From NCBI RefSeq assembly GCF_000359605.1, contig NZ_APML01000016.1, forward strand, positions 1 through 64,000: 64,000 bases of DNA, read 5' to 3'. Positions 51,651 to 60,183 of this stretch are shown here, in pieces (position 1 is the stretch's first letter; each line of letters opens with the position of its first letter). The stretch is from Gracilibacillus halophilus YIM-C55.5 (GTDB taxonomy: Bacteria; Bacillota; Bacilli; Bacillales; Amphibacillaceae). The position numbers and the translations under genes were made by a program. A model generated the notes under the pieces. The model saw only the letters and a list, made by a program, of their open reading frames with translations, was not told where the DNA came from and searched no databases.

Positions 51651-52934
51651 TTAAAAATCTACTAAATCATCCACTTTTACTGCTTGACCTGTTCGTAATG
51701 AATGATTCCCTGCAATGCCAGTAAGGATAGAAACAGCGCCGTCAATATGGGAAGCGGCTCGATTGAATTCATCCTCAGCTGGCTTTCCAAATAAATCATT
51801 TAACAATACAGGATCGCCACCGCCGTGTCCGCCTTTTCCTTCTTTCACTTCTACTTCATAAGGCTCGCCAAACATCGGTAATACGCGAATAACTTTCTCA
51901 TCCAGTTTCCCTTCATCACTTTTATCGCCGCCTGAATTGATATAAGATTGTTCACGCACTTGAACTTCAATGCGTCCTTTACTACCATTAAACGCAATCA
52001 TAAATCCTTCCCAAGGCAAATACGCATTGAGTGAATACGTTAAAATAGCATTGTTTTTATACGTAACAATCACCCCTAACGTATCTTCTATGCTAATTCC
52101 ATCACCGAATACACTTTGATCGCGCTGATATCCGTCTTCTTTTTCCGCATCTAAATACATCGACTTTAAATGTTCATTGGCTTCTAAATCAATCGCGAAC
52201 GGATCATTTTTCGCATGTTCACTGCCATATGCTCGTTGATAGAAATTCGTTTCTCCCCTTCGTTCCGCATTTTCTTTCCCATAAAAATGAAGACCACCCG
52301 TTGCATAGACAGTATCAGGTGTTGTATCTAACCAAAAATTCACTAAATCGAAATGGTGTGTCGATTTATGAACCAAAAGTCCGCCACTGTTACGTTTATC
52401 ACGATGCCAACGCCTGAAATAATCCGCACCATGTTGTGTGTCAAGCGCCCATTCAAAATGAACGGAATTCACTTCACCAATCGCGCCATCACGAATCAGC
52501 TCTCGTATCTTCGTATTGTGCGGGGCATAACGATAATTAAATGTTACTCTTACCTGCTTGCCCGTACGTTCAATAGCATCAAGAATTGCTTGTGTTTTTT
52601 CTTCATCAACCGTCATTGGCTTTTCTGTAATGACATCACAACCTAATTCCATGGCGCGAATGATATAACGGTGATGCGTTCGATCCACAGAAGTGACAAT
52701 GACAATATCAGGATTTTCAGCCTGAATCATCTCATCAAATTGATCTGCTTTATACGTACGAATTTTTTCGACATCATACTTTTCTACTAATAATTGATTC
52801 GCATAATCCAGTCGTGTTTGATTCGTGTCACAAAAGGCAATTAATGAACAAGTCTCTTGAAAATCTCGAACCATCGCTCCATAAAAAAATTCCGCACGTC
52901 CACCCGTACCTACTAAAACATATTTCTTTTTCAC
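51651..52934 (-). CDS. Gfo/Idh/MocA family NAD(P)-dependent oxidoreductase
   Basis: 427 residues. The N-terminal Rossmann domain begins KKKYVLVGTGGRAEFFYGAM and includes DIVIVTSVDRTHHRYI and the family motif ITEKPMT (about 94). The C-terminal part has the GGGDPVLLNDLF stretch. Members oxidise sugars, inositols or related compounds; the substrate here is unclear. The start is a GTG at 52934 behind GGGAG; the ATG at 52949 would put the Shine-Dalgarno inside the coding sequence. A 12-bp palindrome lies upstream, likely an operator. Confidence 0.88.
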   Translation of the reverse strand: MKKKYVLVGTGGRAEFFYGAMVRDFQETCSLIAFCDTNQTRLDYANQLLVEKYDVEKIRTYKADQFDEMIQAENPDIVIVTSVDRTHHRYIIRAMELGCDVITEKPMTVDEEKTQAILDAIERTGKQVRVTFNYRYAPHNTKIRELIRDGAIGEVNSVHFEWALDTQHGADYFRRWHRDKRNSGGLLVHKSTHHFDLVNFWLDTTPDTVYATGGLHFYGKENAERRGETNFYQRAYGSEHAKNDPFAIDLEANEHLKSMYLDAEKEDGYQRDQSVFGDGISIEDTLGVIVTYKNNAILTYSLNAYLPWEGFMIAFNGSKGRIEVQVREQSYINSGGDKSDEGKLDEKVIRVLPMFGEPYEVEVKEGKGGHGGGDPVLLNDLFGKPAEDEFNRAASHIDGAVSILTGIAGNHSLRTGQAVKVDDLVDF

Positions 52935-52966
52935 CTGACACACTCCCATCTGTAATCGCTAACATT

Positions 52967-52997
52967 TTATAATAACAACGTTGTTAAAATTATAAGC
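52967..52997. promoter_or_regulatory. Candidate operator palindrome upstream of the Gfo/Idh gene
   Basis: AACAACGTTGTT (52974-52985) is a perfect 12-bp palindrome whose AT-rich flanks are also partly symmetric. The form suits a LacI- or similar HTH-type repressor of a sugar-use gene. Confidence 0.55.
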
Positions 52998-53083
52998 GAT
53001 TCCACCTATTTTAGCAAGCTGTATTTGTAAAATGATGGACCTATTTTGATTGATATGGTTTTTATATAAGACTAACCTAAACC

Positions 53084-53112
53084 AAAAAAACCTCCCAACA
53101 TTACGTTGAGAG
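53084..53112 (-). terminator. Terminator of the LysM-3D gene
   Basis: On the minus strand CCTCTCAA pairs with TTGGGAGG (one G-T pair) across a 7-nt loop, then seven T residues. Confidence 0.8.
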
Positions 53113-53120
53113 GGAATAGA

Positions 53121-53900
53121 TTAAGACTCTAAAATGGTCACTTTGACTTGGCGTCTGCCCCAACTATATGCTTCATCTTTCGTTGGTACGTGTACGTCAA
53201 TTCGATTTCCATTGATCGCGCCACCTGTATCAGCAGCAATGGCTTCACCATATCCTTCGACATGAACACGCGTTCCAAGTGGAATAACATTTGGGTCAAC
53301 GGCAATTACTTTCATGTTACGATTTTCGAGTAAGTTAATACCGGTTGCTGTTGTTCCAGAGCAACCATCGCATTGCGCCGTATATGCCGTAGCTTCCATT
53401 GTGATTGTTTTTTCTTCACTTTCTGCATTGTTTTCTTTAGTTGATGTTTGTTCAACGTTCGGTTCACTAGCGACAGGTGTTGCTTCTGTTTCCTGCTTTG
53501 TTTCTTCTTGCTTTTTAGATGAGTCATCCTCTTTATCTTTTTCAGTTACACCTTTAATTGTTAATTCTTCTCCCACTAAAATAAGGTTCGTCGATAACTG
53601 ATTCCATTCCTTTATATCATCGACTGTCACACCATATTCTAATGCAATCTCACTCAATGTATCTCCACTTTGAACTTGATAAGTAATTTCTTTATCTATC
53701 TGTAGTGTTTGCTTAGGTACAATAAGATCTGATTCCAAATCGTTCATTTCTTTCAATTTGGCAACAGTCGTATCGTATTCTTGAGCTATTTCCCATAAGC
53801 TATCTCCTTCGACCACTTCATATTCCGTTGCAGAAAGTGGTACAACAACTAGTAAGCTAGTTAATAGTAGCGCAATACTCACAACAATTTTTCTCATCAT
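53121..53900 (-). CDS. Secreted LysM-3D domain cell-wall protein (YocH-like)
   Basis: 259 residues. A signal peptide (about 3-24) is followed by two LysM modules (YEVVEGDSLWEIAQEYDTTV, near 27, and YQVQSGDTLSEIALEYGVTV, near 74), a Ser/Glu/Lys-rich linker (115-160) and a C-terminal 3D domain: ATAYTAQCDGCSGTTATG, DPNVIPLGTRVHVEGYG and DTGGAINGNRIDVHV, with the three acidic residues of the fold. Such proteins bind and cut peptidoglycan. B. subtilis YocH has the same domain order. Confidence 0.9.
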   Translation of the reverse strand: MMRKIVVSIALLLTSLLVVVPLSATEYEVVEGDSLWEIAQEYDTTVAKLKEMNDLESDLIVPKQTLQIDKEITYQVQSGDTLSEIALEYGVTVDDIKEWNQLSTNLILVGEELTIKGVTEKDKEDDSSKKQEETKQETEATPVASEPNVEQTSTKENNAESEEKTITMEATAYTAQCDGCSGTTATGINLLENRNMKVIAVDPNVIPLGTRVHVEGYGEAIAADTGGAINGNRIDVHVPTKDEAYSWGRRQVKVTILES

Positions 53901-54106
53901 TGTTGCCTCCTTTCATGTTGACAAGCCGTAGCATAACACATGATTTCACCATTTGTGGTTACATCGAGATTAAAAGATCGTAACAAACATTACGATGTTA
54001 CATGGGCTTGTCATATTTGTCATTATTGGGCAACAATGATAGATTTTATACATTCAAACTGAAATTTTTTTATACAATTGATATATTTCATCATAGAAAA
54101 TGGGAA

Positions 54107-55663
54107 TTATTCATAGACTACTTTCCAGTTTTGATTGCAAGAAGCTTCAATGATTTGCTCTTGTAATAAGTCATTAGCAATGATCTCGGTCATATCAGTC
54201 TGGATATCTTGTAATACTTCTTTACCAGAAAACATTTCATAACCGCCACCACCACTGGCACGATAATGATTCATCACCACCGCGAATTCTTCTTCCATAT
54301 CCATTGGACGCTCGTTATAATCTAGTTGTACAACCCGTTGACCTACAGGCTTGGACACATTGATCGTATATTCAATCCCTTCCCACATATCGTAATTATA
54401 ATGTTGGGGTTTCGGATAAAGAAATTCGGGGTGAATGCCCATTTCACCATTCTCTTTTACTTGAAAATAATGAGCTGTTCGTTCTAGCGCTTCCTTGATA
54501 TCTCGTCCTCTCAGTTTGATTACTTTTAACGTATTGGGAAAAATATAATTCGTTACAACGTCACGCATGGATATGTTTTCTGGAAAACCCGGTGCTTGAT
54601 TATCAAAAATAGCCGTACAAGAAATCGAGGCACCACTAACTTTCATCTGCAACTGGTTGATATATTCGATAAAAGGGTGTTCGGTTAATCGAGCTTGAAA
54701 GGCATCATCAATGGTCATGTCCCCTCTCGTACGTGCCATCGGTTGATCGAGCCAATCTTGCACTGTTTTTTCTTTATCTTCCATATCATTTAAAACCGCT
54801 TCACTAGTATTTGTTGTTTCCTCTACCTCGTGAATCATGGGTCGAACAGAAGTCACAGCTTTGTTTTGATCAAACGTGACTTCGATTTCGCCGAGTGCAG
54901 CTCCTTGATGACCCACTTGAATCAATGGGGTCTCTTTCACTTGATTTACGAGCAAGCGATGTTGATGACCTGTTAGTAGTAGGTCAATCCCATCGACTTC
55001 CTGACATATTTGAACGGCTTGATTTTCTCCCGTAATCGGTTCAGTTGCTTCTTTCGTTTCAGGATCTCTTTCTAATCCGCCGTGGTAACAAACGACTAAG
55101 AAGTCAGGACGCTCTTGTTTTCGCACATAGGGCACCCAACGTTTTGCTGCTTTACACGCATCTTCAAAGACAAGTGATTCAATATGTGATGGGTCTTCCC
55201 ACTGCGGGATCAAATGTGTCGTCAGCCCGATAAAACCAATCTTCAAACCCTTTATTTCTCGTATGACATATGGCTCGAAATATGGCTCTTTCGTTTGCTT
55301 ATCCAATATATTCGCTGATAACCATGGATACTGTGATGCTTCTATGGCATGATTCAAATAAGAAATGCCATAATTAAATTCATGATTCCCAAGTATACCT
55401 ACATCATACCCCATCGTGTTAGCCACCTGAATCATTGGGCTAGGTGTTTCTGGATATTGTTTTGCATAATAGTATGTGAACGGACTCCCTTGAATAAAAT
55501 CCCCGTTATCAATTAAAAGCATATGCTTCTGTTCTTTTATTTGTTCTATTATTGTAGCAAGCTTCGCAAGTCCTAATGGTTGTTCAGTTGAATCACGGTA
55601 ATTCGTTGGATGCACATACCCATGAACATCACTCGTAAAACAAATTGATAGACTTGTTGACAT
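54107..55663 (-). CDS. yunD: Metallophosphatase/5'-nucleotidase, YunD-like, cytosolic
   Basis: 518 residues. The metallophosphoesterase half has FTSDVHGYVHP, DNGDFIQGSP, GILGNHEFNYG and LLLTGHQHRLLV; the 5'-nucleotidase C-terminal half includes GASISCTAIFDNQAPG and NYIFPNTLKVIKLRGRDIKEALE. There is no signal peptide, so it acts inside the cell, unlike the anchored YhcR-type enzyme encoded at the right edge. It hydrolyses nucleotides or related phosphates. It is divergent from yitJ. Confidence 0.88.
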   Translation of the reverse strand: MSTSLSICFTSDVHGYVHPTNYRDSTEQPLGLAKLATIIEQIKEQKHMLLIDNGDFIQGSPFTYYYAKQYPETPSPMIQVANTMGYDVGILGNHEFNYGISYLNHAIEASQYPWLSANILDKQTKEPYFEPYVIREIKGLKIGFIGLTTHLIPQWEDPSHIESLVFEDACKAAKRWVPYVRKQERPDFLVVCYHGGLERDPETKEATEPITGENQAVQICQEVDGIDLLLTGHQHRLLVNQVKETPLIQVGHQGAALGEIEVTFDQNKAVTSVRPMIHEVEETTNTSEAVLNDMEDKEKTVQDWLDQPMARTRGDMTIDDAFQARLTEHPFIEYINQLQMKVSGASISCTAIFDNQAPGFPENISMRDVVTNYIFPNTLKVIKLRGRDIKEALERTAHYFQVKENGEMGIHPEFLYPKPQHYNYDMWEGIEYTINVSKPVGQRVVQLDYNERPMDMEEEFAVVMNHYRASGGGGYEMFSGKEVLQDIQTDMTEIIANDLLQEQIIEASCNQNWKVVYE

Positions 55664-55977
55664 AGCAATCCTCCCCTTTCTCGTTCCATTATAATCAAAA
55701 AAACGAAGATGAGGAAAAAGTTTACACGATTTTAACGAAACGTTTACACCTATTTAGTATTCATTTGATATATTATAATTGTTCCAAATGGAGCAATGCT
55801 CTCAAAATTGCTTTCTCACAATATGATAGCCCCTTTTTCTTCATACCGGTGATTGCCTTCATCGGTATATTTTTTTCTTTTTCCAAATTTGCTTGATTTT
55901 ATCACCACGTTTCTGTAACATGTTATAAAGATGTATCCTGTCAATTTTTTCTAGAATTATCGAAAGGAGGTAGATAC
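55664..55977 (+). promoter_or_regulatory. Leader region of the yitJ-metE unit; no S-box or T-box
   Basis: This 314-bp gap between divergent genes has a TATAAT at 55774-55779, then about 60 nt with a small stem (AGCAAT with ATTGCT) and a terminator at 55843-55883, leaving 95 nt before yitJ. No SAM, cobalamin or T-box consensus is seen. An unassigned attenuator is the best description. Confidence 0.5.
55843..55883 (+). terminator. Terminator-like hairpin in the yitJ-metE leader
   Basis: ATACCGGTGAT pairs with ATCGGTAT (two unpaired bases) across a 7-nt loop and is followed by a long T tract. No plus-strand gene lies upstream within several kilobases, so it acts on the leader. Confidence 0.75.
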
Positions 55978-57843
55978 ATGACGTTATTGCAAAAACTGCA
56001 AAATGAGATTGTGGTTGGTGACGGGGCGATGGGAACACTTCTCTACTCTCACGGCGTTGACCAATGCTTTGAATCATTTAATCTGACCAATCCAGAACAA
56101 GTTCAACGGATTCATCAATCATACATTGCCGCTGGCGCTAACGTGATTCAAACCAATACGTATGGAGCCAATTTCATTAAATTATCGCGCTATGGACTTG
56201 AAGAGAAAGTACACCAATTGAATCAACAAGCAGTCAAGATTGCCAAACGAGCAGCCAACGAAGATACGGCTGTCTTAGGGACAATAGGAGGAATCAGAGG
56301 CGTTCAAAAGCGCATTACGAGCAAAAAAGAAATCATTCGTAGTTTTCAAGAACAATTTTATACCCTTTTATCTGCGGGCGTTGATGGTATTTTACTAGAA
56401 ACGTATTATGATATGGATGAACTGATGACAATTTTAAAGATTGCTAGAGAAGAAACGTCGCTCCCTATCGTAACGAATGTATCAATGCATGAACCAGGTA
56501 TTTTGGAAAATGGAACATTATTAGCGGATGCCCTCCACCAATTGGAAGAATTGGGCTCTGATGTTGTCGGTGTAAATTGCCGACTAGGTCCTCATCACAT
56601 GCTGGAGGCACTCGAGACAGTTCCCATACCAAATCATGCCCACTTAGCGGCTTACCCAAATGCAAGTTTCCCAGCTTATGAAAATGGAAAACTTGTCTAC
56701 CATCAACATGCTGAATATTTTAAACAATGTGCAGCATCTTTCCGCGAACAAGGTGTGCGACTAATCGGTGGTTGCTGTGGTACAACACCAGAGCACATTG
56801 CAGCCATTAACGATGCGACACAAACCTTAGCACCGATCACATCAAAACAAGTAAAACCAAAAGTGGATATCATTACACAAGCAGCTCCACCTCATTCTAC
56901 GGCAACTTCTTTAAAAGACTTAGCGAAAGAGCGTCATACAGTCATCGTTGAATTGGATGCTCCGAAACATTTGGATACATCACTCTTTTTTCAAGGCGTT
57001 CGCGAGCTAGATGATATAGGTGTTGACGCCATTACCTTAGCCGATAATTCGTTAGCTACACCACGAATCAGTAATACCGCCATAGCCATGAAAATGAGAG
57101 AAATCGGTATAAAAACGAAACTATTAATTCATCTGACATGTAGAGATCGTAACTTAATCGGTTTACAATCACATCTCATGGGATTACATACGCTTGGGTT
57201 TAATGAAATTTTAGCGATTACCGGTGATCCGACACGAATTGGTGGTTTTCCTGGGGCTTCTTCTGTATTTGATGTCACTTCAGGGGAATTGACTCGCTTA
57301 ATCAAGCAATGTAATCAAGGGCGATCCTTTGCTGGAACGTCACTACAAACACAAACAAACTTTCACGTTGCAGGTGCACTGAATGCCAATGTCCAGAAAT
57401 TAGACCGTACCATCAAGCGTATGAAACGAAAAATCAATAATGGAACAGATTATTTTTTGACACAGCCGATTTTCACCCATGAAAAAATCATATCATTATA
57501 CCGAGAAACACAACATCTTGACACCCCCATCTTTGTAGGTATCATGCCACTTATCTCTCACAAAAATGCAGAATTTCTCCATCATGAAGTTCCTGGCATC
57601 GGGCTTTCCGATGAAGTCCGAGCAAGGATGCAAGCACACCGTAATAAAAAAGACGCCAAACAAGAAGGCCTGCAAATTGCAAAGGAATTAATTGATACAG
57701 CCATTCATTATTTTCATGGCATTTATCTCGTCACACCTTTTATGGATTATCACTTAACGGTAGAACTAACAAAGTATATTCATGATCAAACGAAAAATCA
57801 ATCGATGAGAAAGGAACATGTACATTATGACGACGTTTATTAG
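55978..57843 (+). CDS. yitJ: Homocysteine S-methyltransferase / methylenetetrahydrofolate reductase fusion (YitJ)
   Basis: 621 residues. The N-terminal half is a homocysteine methyltransferase with Zn-ligand cysteines Cys201 (VGVNCRLGPHH) and Cys266/267 (IGGCCGTT). The C-terminal half (about 325-605) is methylenetetrahydrofolate reductase, with LIHLTCRDRN, EILAITGDPTRIGG and GTDYFLTQPIFTHEK. It makes the methyl-folate used by MetE and may itself methylate homocysteine. AAAGGAGG precedes the ATG. Its last 17 bp overlap the start of metE, so both are coupled. Confidence 0.93.
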   Translation: MTLLQKLQNEIVVGDGAMGTLLYSHGVDQCFESFNLTNPEQVQRIHQSYIAAGANVIQTNTYGANFIKLSRYGLEEKVHQLNQQAVKIAKRAANEDTAVLGTIGGIRGVQKRITSKKEIIRSFQEQFYTLLSAGVDGILLETYYDMDELMTILKIAREETSLPIVTNVSMHEPGILENGTLLADALHQLEELGSDVVGVNCRLGPHHMLEALETVPIPNHAHLAAYPNASFPAYENGKLVYHQHAEYFKQCAASFREQGVRLIGGCCGTTPEHIAAINDATQTLAPITSKQVKPKVDIITQAAPPHSTATSLKDLAKERHTVIVELDAPKHLDTSLFFQGVRELDDIGVDAITLADNSLATPRISNTAIAMKMREIGIKTKLLIHLTCRDRNLIGLQSHLMGLHTLGFNEILAITGDPTRIGGFPGASSVFDVTSGELTRLIKQCNQGRSFAGTSLQTQTNFHVAGALNANVQKLDRTIKRMKRKINNGTDYFLTQPIFTHEKIISLYRETQHLDTPIFVGIMPLISHKNAEFLHHEVPGIGLSDEVRARMQAHRNKKDAKQEGLQIAKELIDTAIHYFHGIYLVTPFMDYHLTVELTKYIHDQTKNQSMRKEHVHYDDVY

Positions 57844-60096
57844 TTCAAATATAGGTTATCCGAGAATCGGAAAAGACAGAGAATGGAAACACGCGTTAGA
57901 AAGTTATTGGCGTGGGGATCAAACCGAAGAAGGATTACGAAAAGAGTTACAAACGATACGACTGAATCACCTACAGAAGCAAAAGGAACTCGGAATTGAA
58001 CACATTCCCGTTGGTGACTTTTCCTTTTATGACCATATGCTTGATACAGCATTTATGTTTAACGTGATCCCGAAGCGGTTTCAATCCCAATCCCGATCGA
58101 CGTTAGATACGTATTTTGCGATGGCACGCGGGACAGAAGATGCTGTTGCTGCTGAAATGACGAAATGGTTTAACACGAATTATCATTACATCGTTCCAGA
58201 ATTAGATGATATAGAACCAAGCTTACGAGCAAATACGCCACTTAATGATTACCAGGAGGCCAAACGTGAATGTGGGATCGATGGCAAACCGGTTATCGTT
58301 GGTCCCATTACGTTTCTAAAACTATCGAAAGGAAAGCATGCAGATCTTTTACAAGAGTGGTTGTCCACGTTCATTCCGCTCTATCAGCAAGTATTTTCTG
58401 AGTTAGCCGAAGCAGGTGCTCGATGGATTCAAGTTGATGAACCGATTTTGGCAACGAACCTATCAACTGCTGAGTGGGAACTAATCGAAGCATGTTATAC
58501 CAAGTTGACGGAAGCTGTGCCTGAAGCCAATCTATTATTGCAAACTTATTTTAGCGATATTCCAGATTATCAACGGTTGATTCAATTACCAGTCACAGGC
58601 ATCGGATTAGATTTTGTCTATGGTGATAATCTGTCATCTATAAAGAAATATGGCTTTCCAAAAGATAAAACATTGGCTGCTGGAATCATTAATGGACGCA
58701 ACGTATGGCAGGCAGACTTAGAAAGTAAACTAGCCATCATCGATGAACTTTCAAGCGAGATACCTGAGGGTAACATATGGATGCAGCCATCATGCTCCCT
58801 TTTACACGTTCCCGTCACGAAAACGAGTGAATCCAAATTAGATCAAACCATTTATGAGGCGCTTTGTTTTGCAGATGAGAAATTAAGTGAAATTACAACA
58901 CTCGTTCAAGCGAGCAATCACGGCAAAGAGTCAGTTGAGGATACCATTCATGATCATAAACAGGCATTGCAAAATTTTCTCGCTACGCAGCAATTTGATG
59001 AACATACATCAGTGACTGCATCCATGCCGACACGTAACTTGCCTTTCACACAACGTAGACAAGAACAAGAGACTCATCTCTCACTGCCGATTCTACCGAC
59101 AACAACCATCGGTAGCTTACCTCAAACCGATGAAGTACGAAGCACAAGAAGAAAATGGCGCAGAAAAGAAATCACAGATTCCGAATACCAATCGTTTATT
59201 CGAGATGAAATCGCTAAATGGATAAACATCCAGGAAGAATTAGAACTCGATGTGCTCGTTCACGGCGAATTTGAACGAACAGATATGGTCGAATATTTCG
59301 GTGAAAAGTTAAATGGTTTCACTGTCTCCGAATATGGCTGGGTACAATCATACGGTTCTCGTTGTGTAAAGCCACCGCTGATCGTTGGCAATGTCGAATG
59401 GACAAAAGAAATGACAGTAAGAGAAGTTGTGTACGCTCAGTCTCTAACTGAAAAACCGGTAAAAGGGATGCTCACTGGACCTGTCACCATCTATAATTGG
59501 TCTTTTGCACATGAGGCACTCTCACGTGATTCCGTACAAAATCAAATTGCGTTGGCATTGGAAAAAGAAGTATTAACGTTAGAAGAGGCAGGGATTTCTA
59601 TCATACAAGTCGACGAACCAGCACTGCGAGAAGGATTGCCATTAGATCGAAACCGATGGAACGCTTATTTCGATGCAGCTGTTCGCGCTTTTCGATATGC
59701 GACATCCTCTGTTCAACCAGGCACACAAATTCATACGCACATGTGCTATTCAGAGTTTAGTGACATCTATGAGACCATTGACGCACTAGATGCAGATGTT
59801 ATTTCAATTGAAACGTCACGTAGCCACGGTGAATTGATTCAAACATTTGAAGAAAATGATTATCAAAAAGAAATTGGCTTAGGCGTTTATGATATTCACA
59901 GCCACGTATACCAAGTGTGGAAGAAATTAGAACAAATATTGAACGTGCGCTTAATACGATTGATGTAGAGAAGTTTTGGATTAATCCCGATTGTGGTTTA
60001 AAAACCAGACAAGAAGAAGAAACCATTGCGGCCTTAGCAAACATGGTAAAAGCTGCTCATCACATTCGGAAACGCGATATCGTTTCGCAACGATAA
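57827..60096 (+). CDS. metE: Cobalamin-independent methionine synthase (single-base frameshift near 59903)
   Basis: MetE transfers a methyl group from methyl-tetrahydrofolate polyglutamate to homocysteine. The protein starts [18 protein letters not shown] and has the second-half blocks [55 protein letters not shown] and [10 protein letters not shown] (Zn-ligand His, Cys) plus [11 protein letters not shown] (Glu). After GVYDIHS it shifts frame and stops; one extra C at 59902-59903 restores [12 protein letters not shown] and runs to [12 protein letters not shown], which holds the last Zn-ligand Cys, ending at 60096 (756 residues). ATG 57827 is preferred to 57818 by spacing to AAGGA. Confidence 0.9.
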
Positions 60097-60138
60097 CTGA
60101 CGATAAAGTACGAACACAGTTTACCCTTAGGAAATGTC

Positions 60139-60183
60139 AGACGCTGTTACAACAGAAATGTAACAGCGTCTGATCGTTTTTTA
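60139..60183 (+). terminator. Terminator of metE
   Basis: CAGACGCTGTTACA pairs perfectly with TGTAACAGCGTCTG across a 7-nt loop, followed by a T-rich tract (ATCGTTTTTT). Confidence 0.92.

Noticed and set aside
53940-54010. WalR box or c-di-AMP riboswitch upstream of the LysM-3D gene
   Set aside because: TGTAAC-like words occur, but not with the 5-bp spacing of a WalR site, and the c-di-AMP aptamer core is not seen.
55690-55970. S-box (SAM) riboswitch before yitJ
   Set aside because: The expected core words and the long 5' multi-stem layout are missing; only a terminator with a short preceding stem is present.
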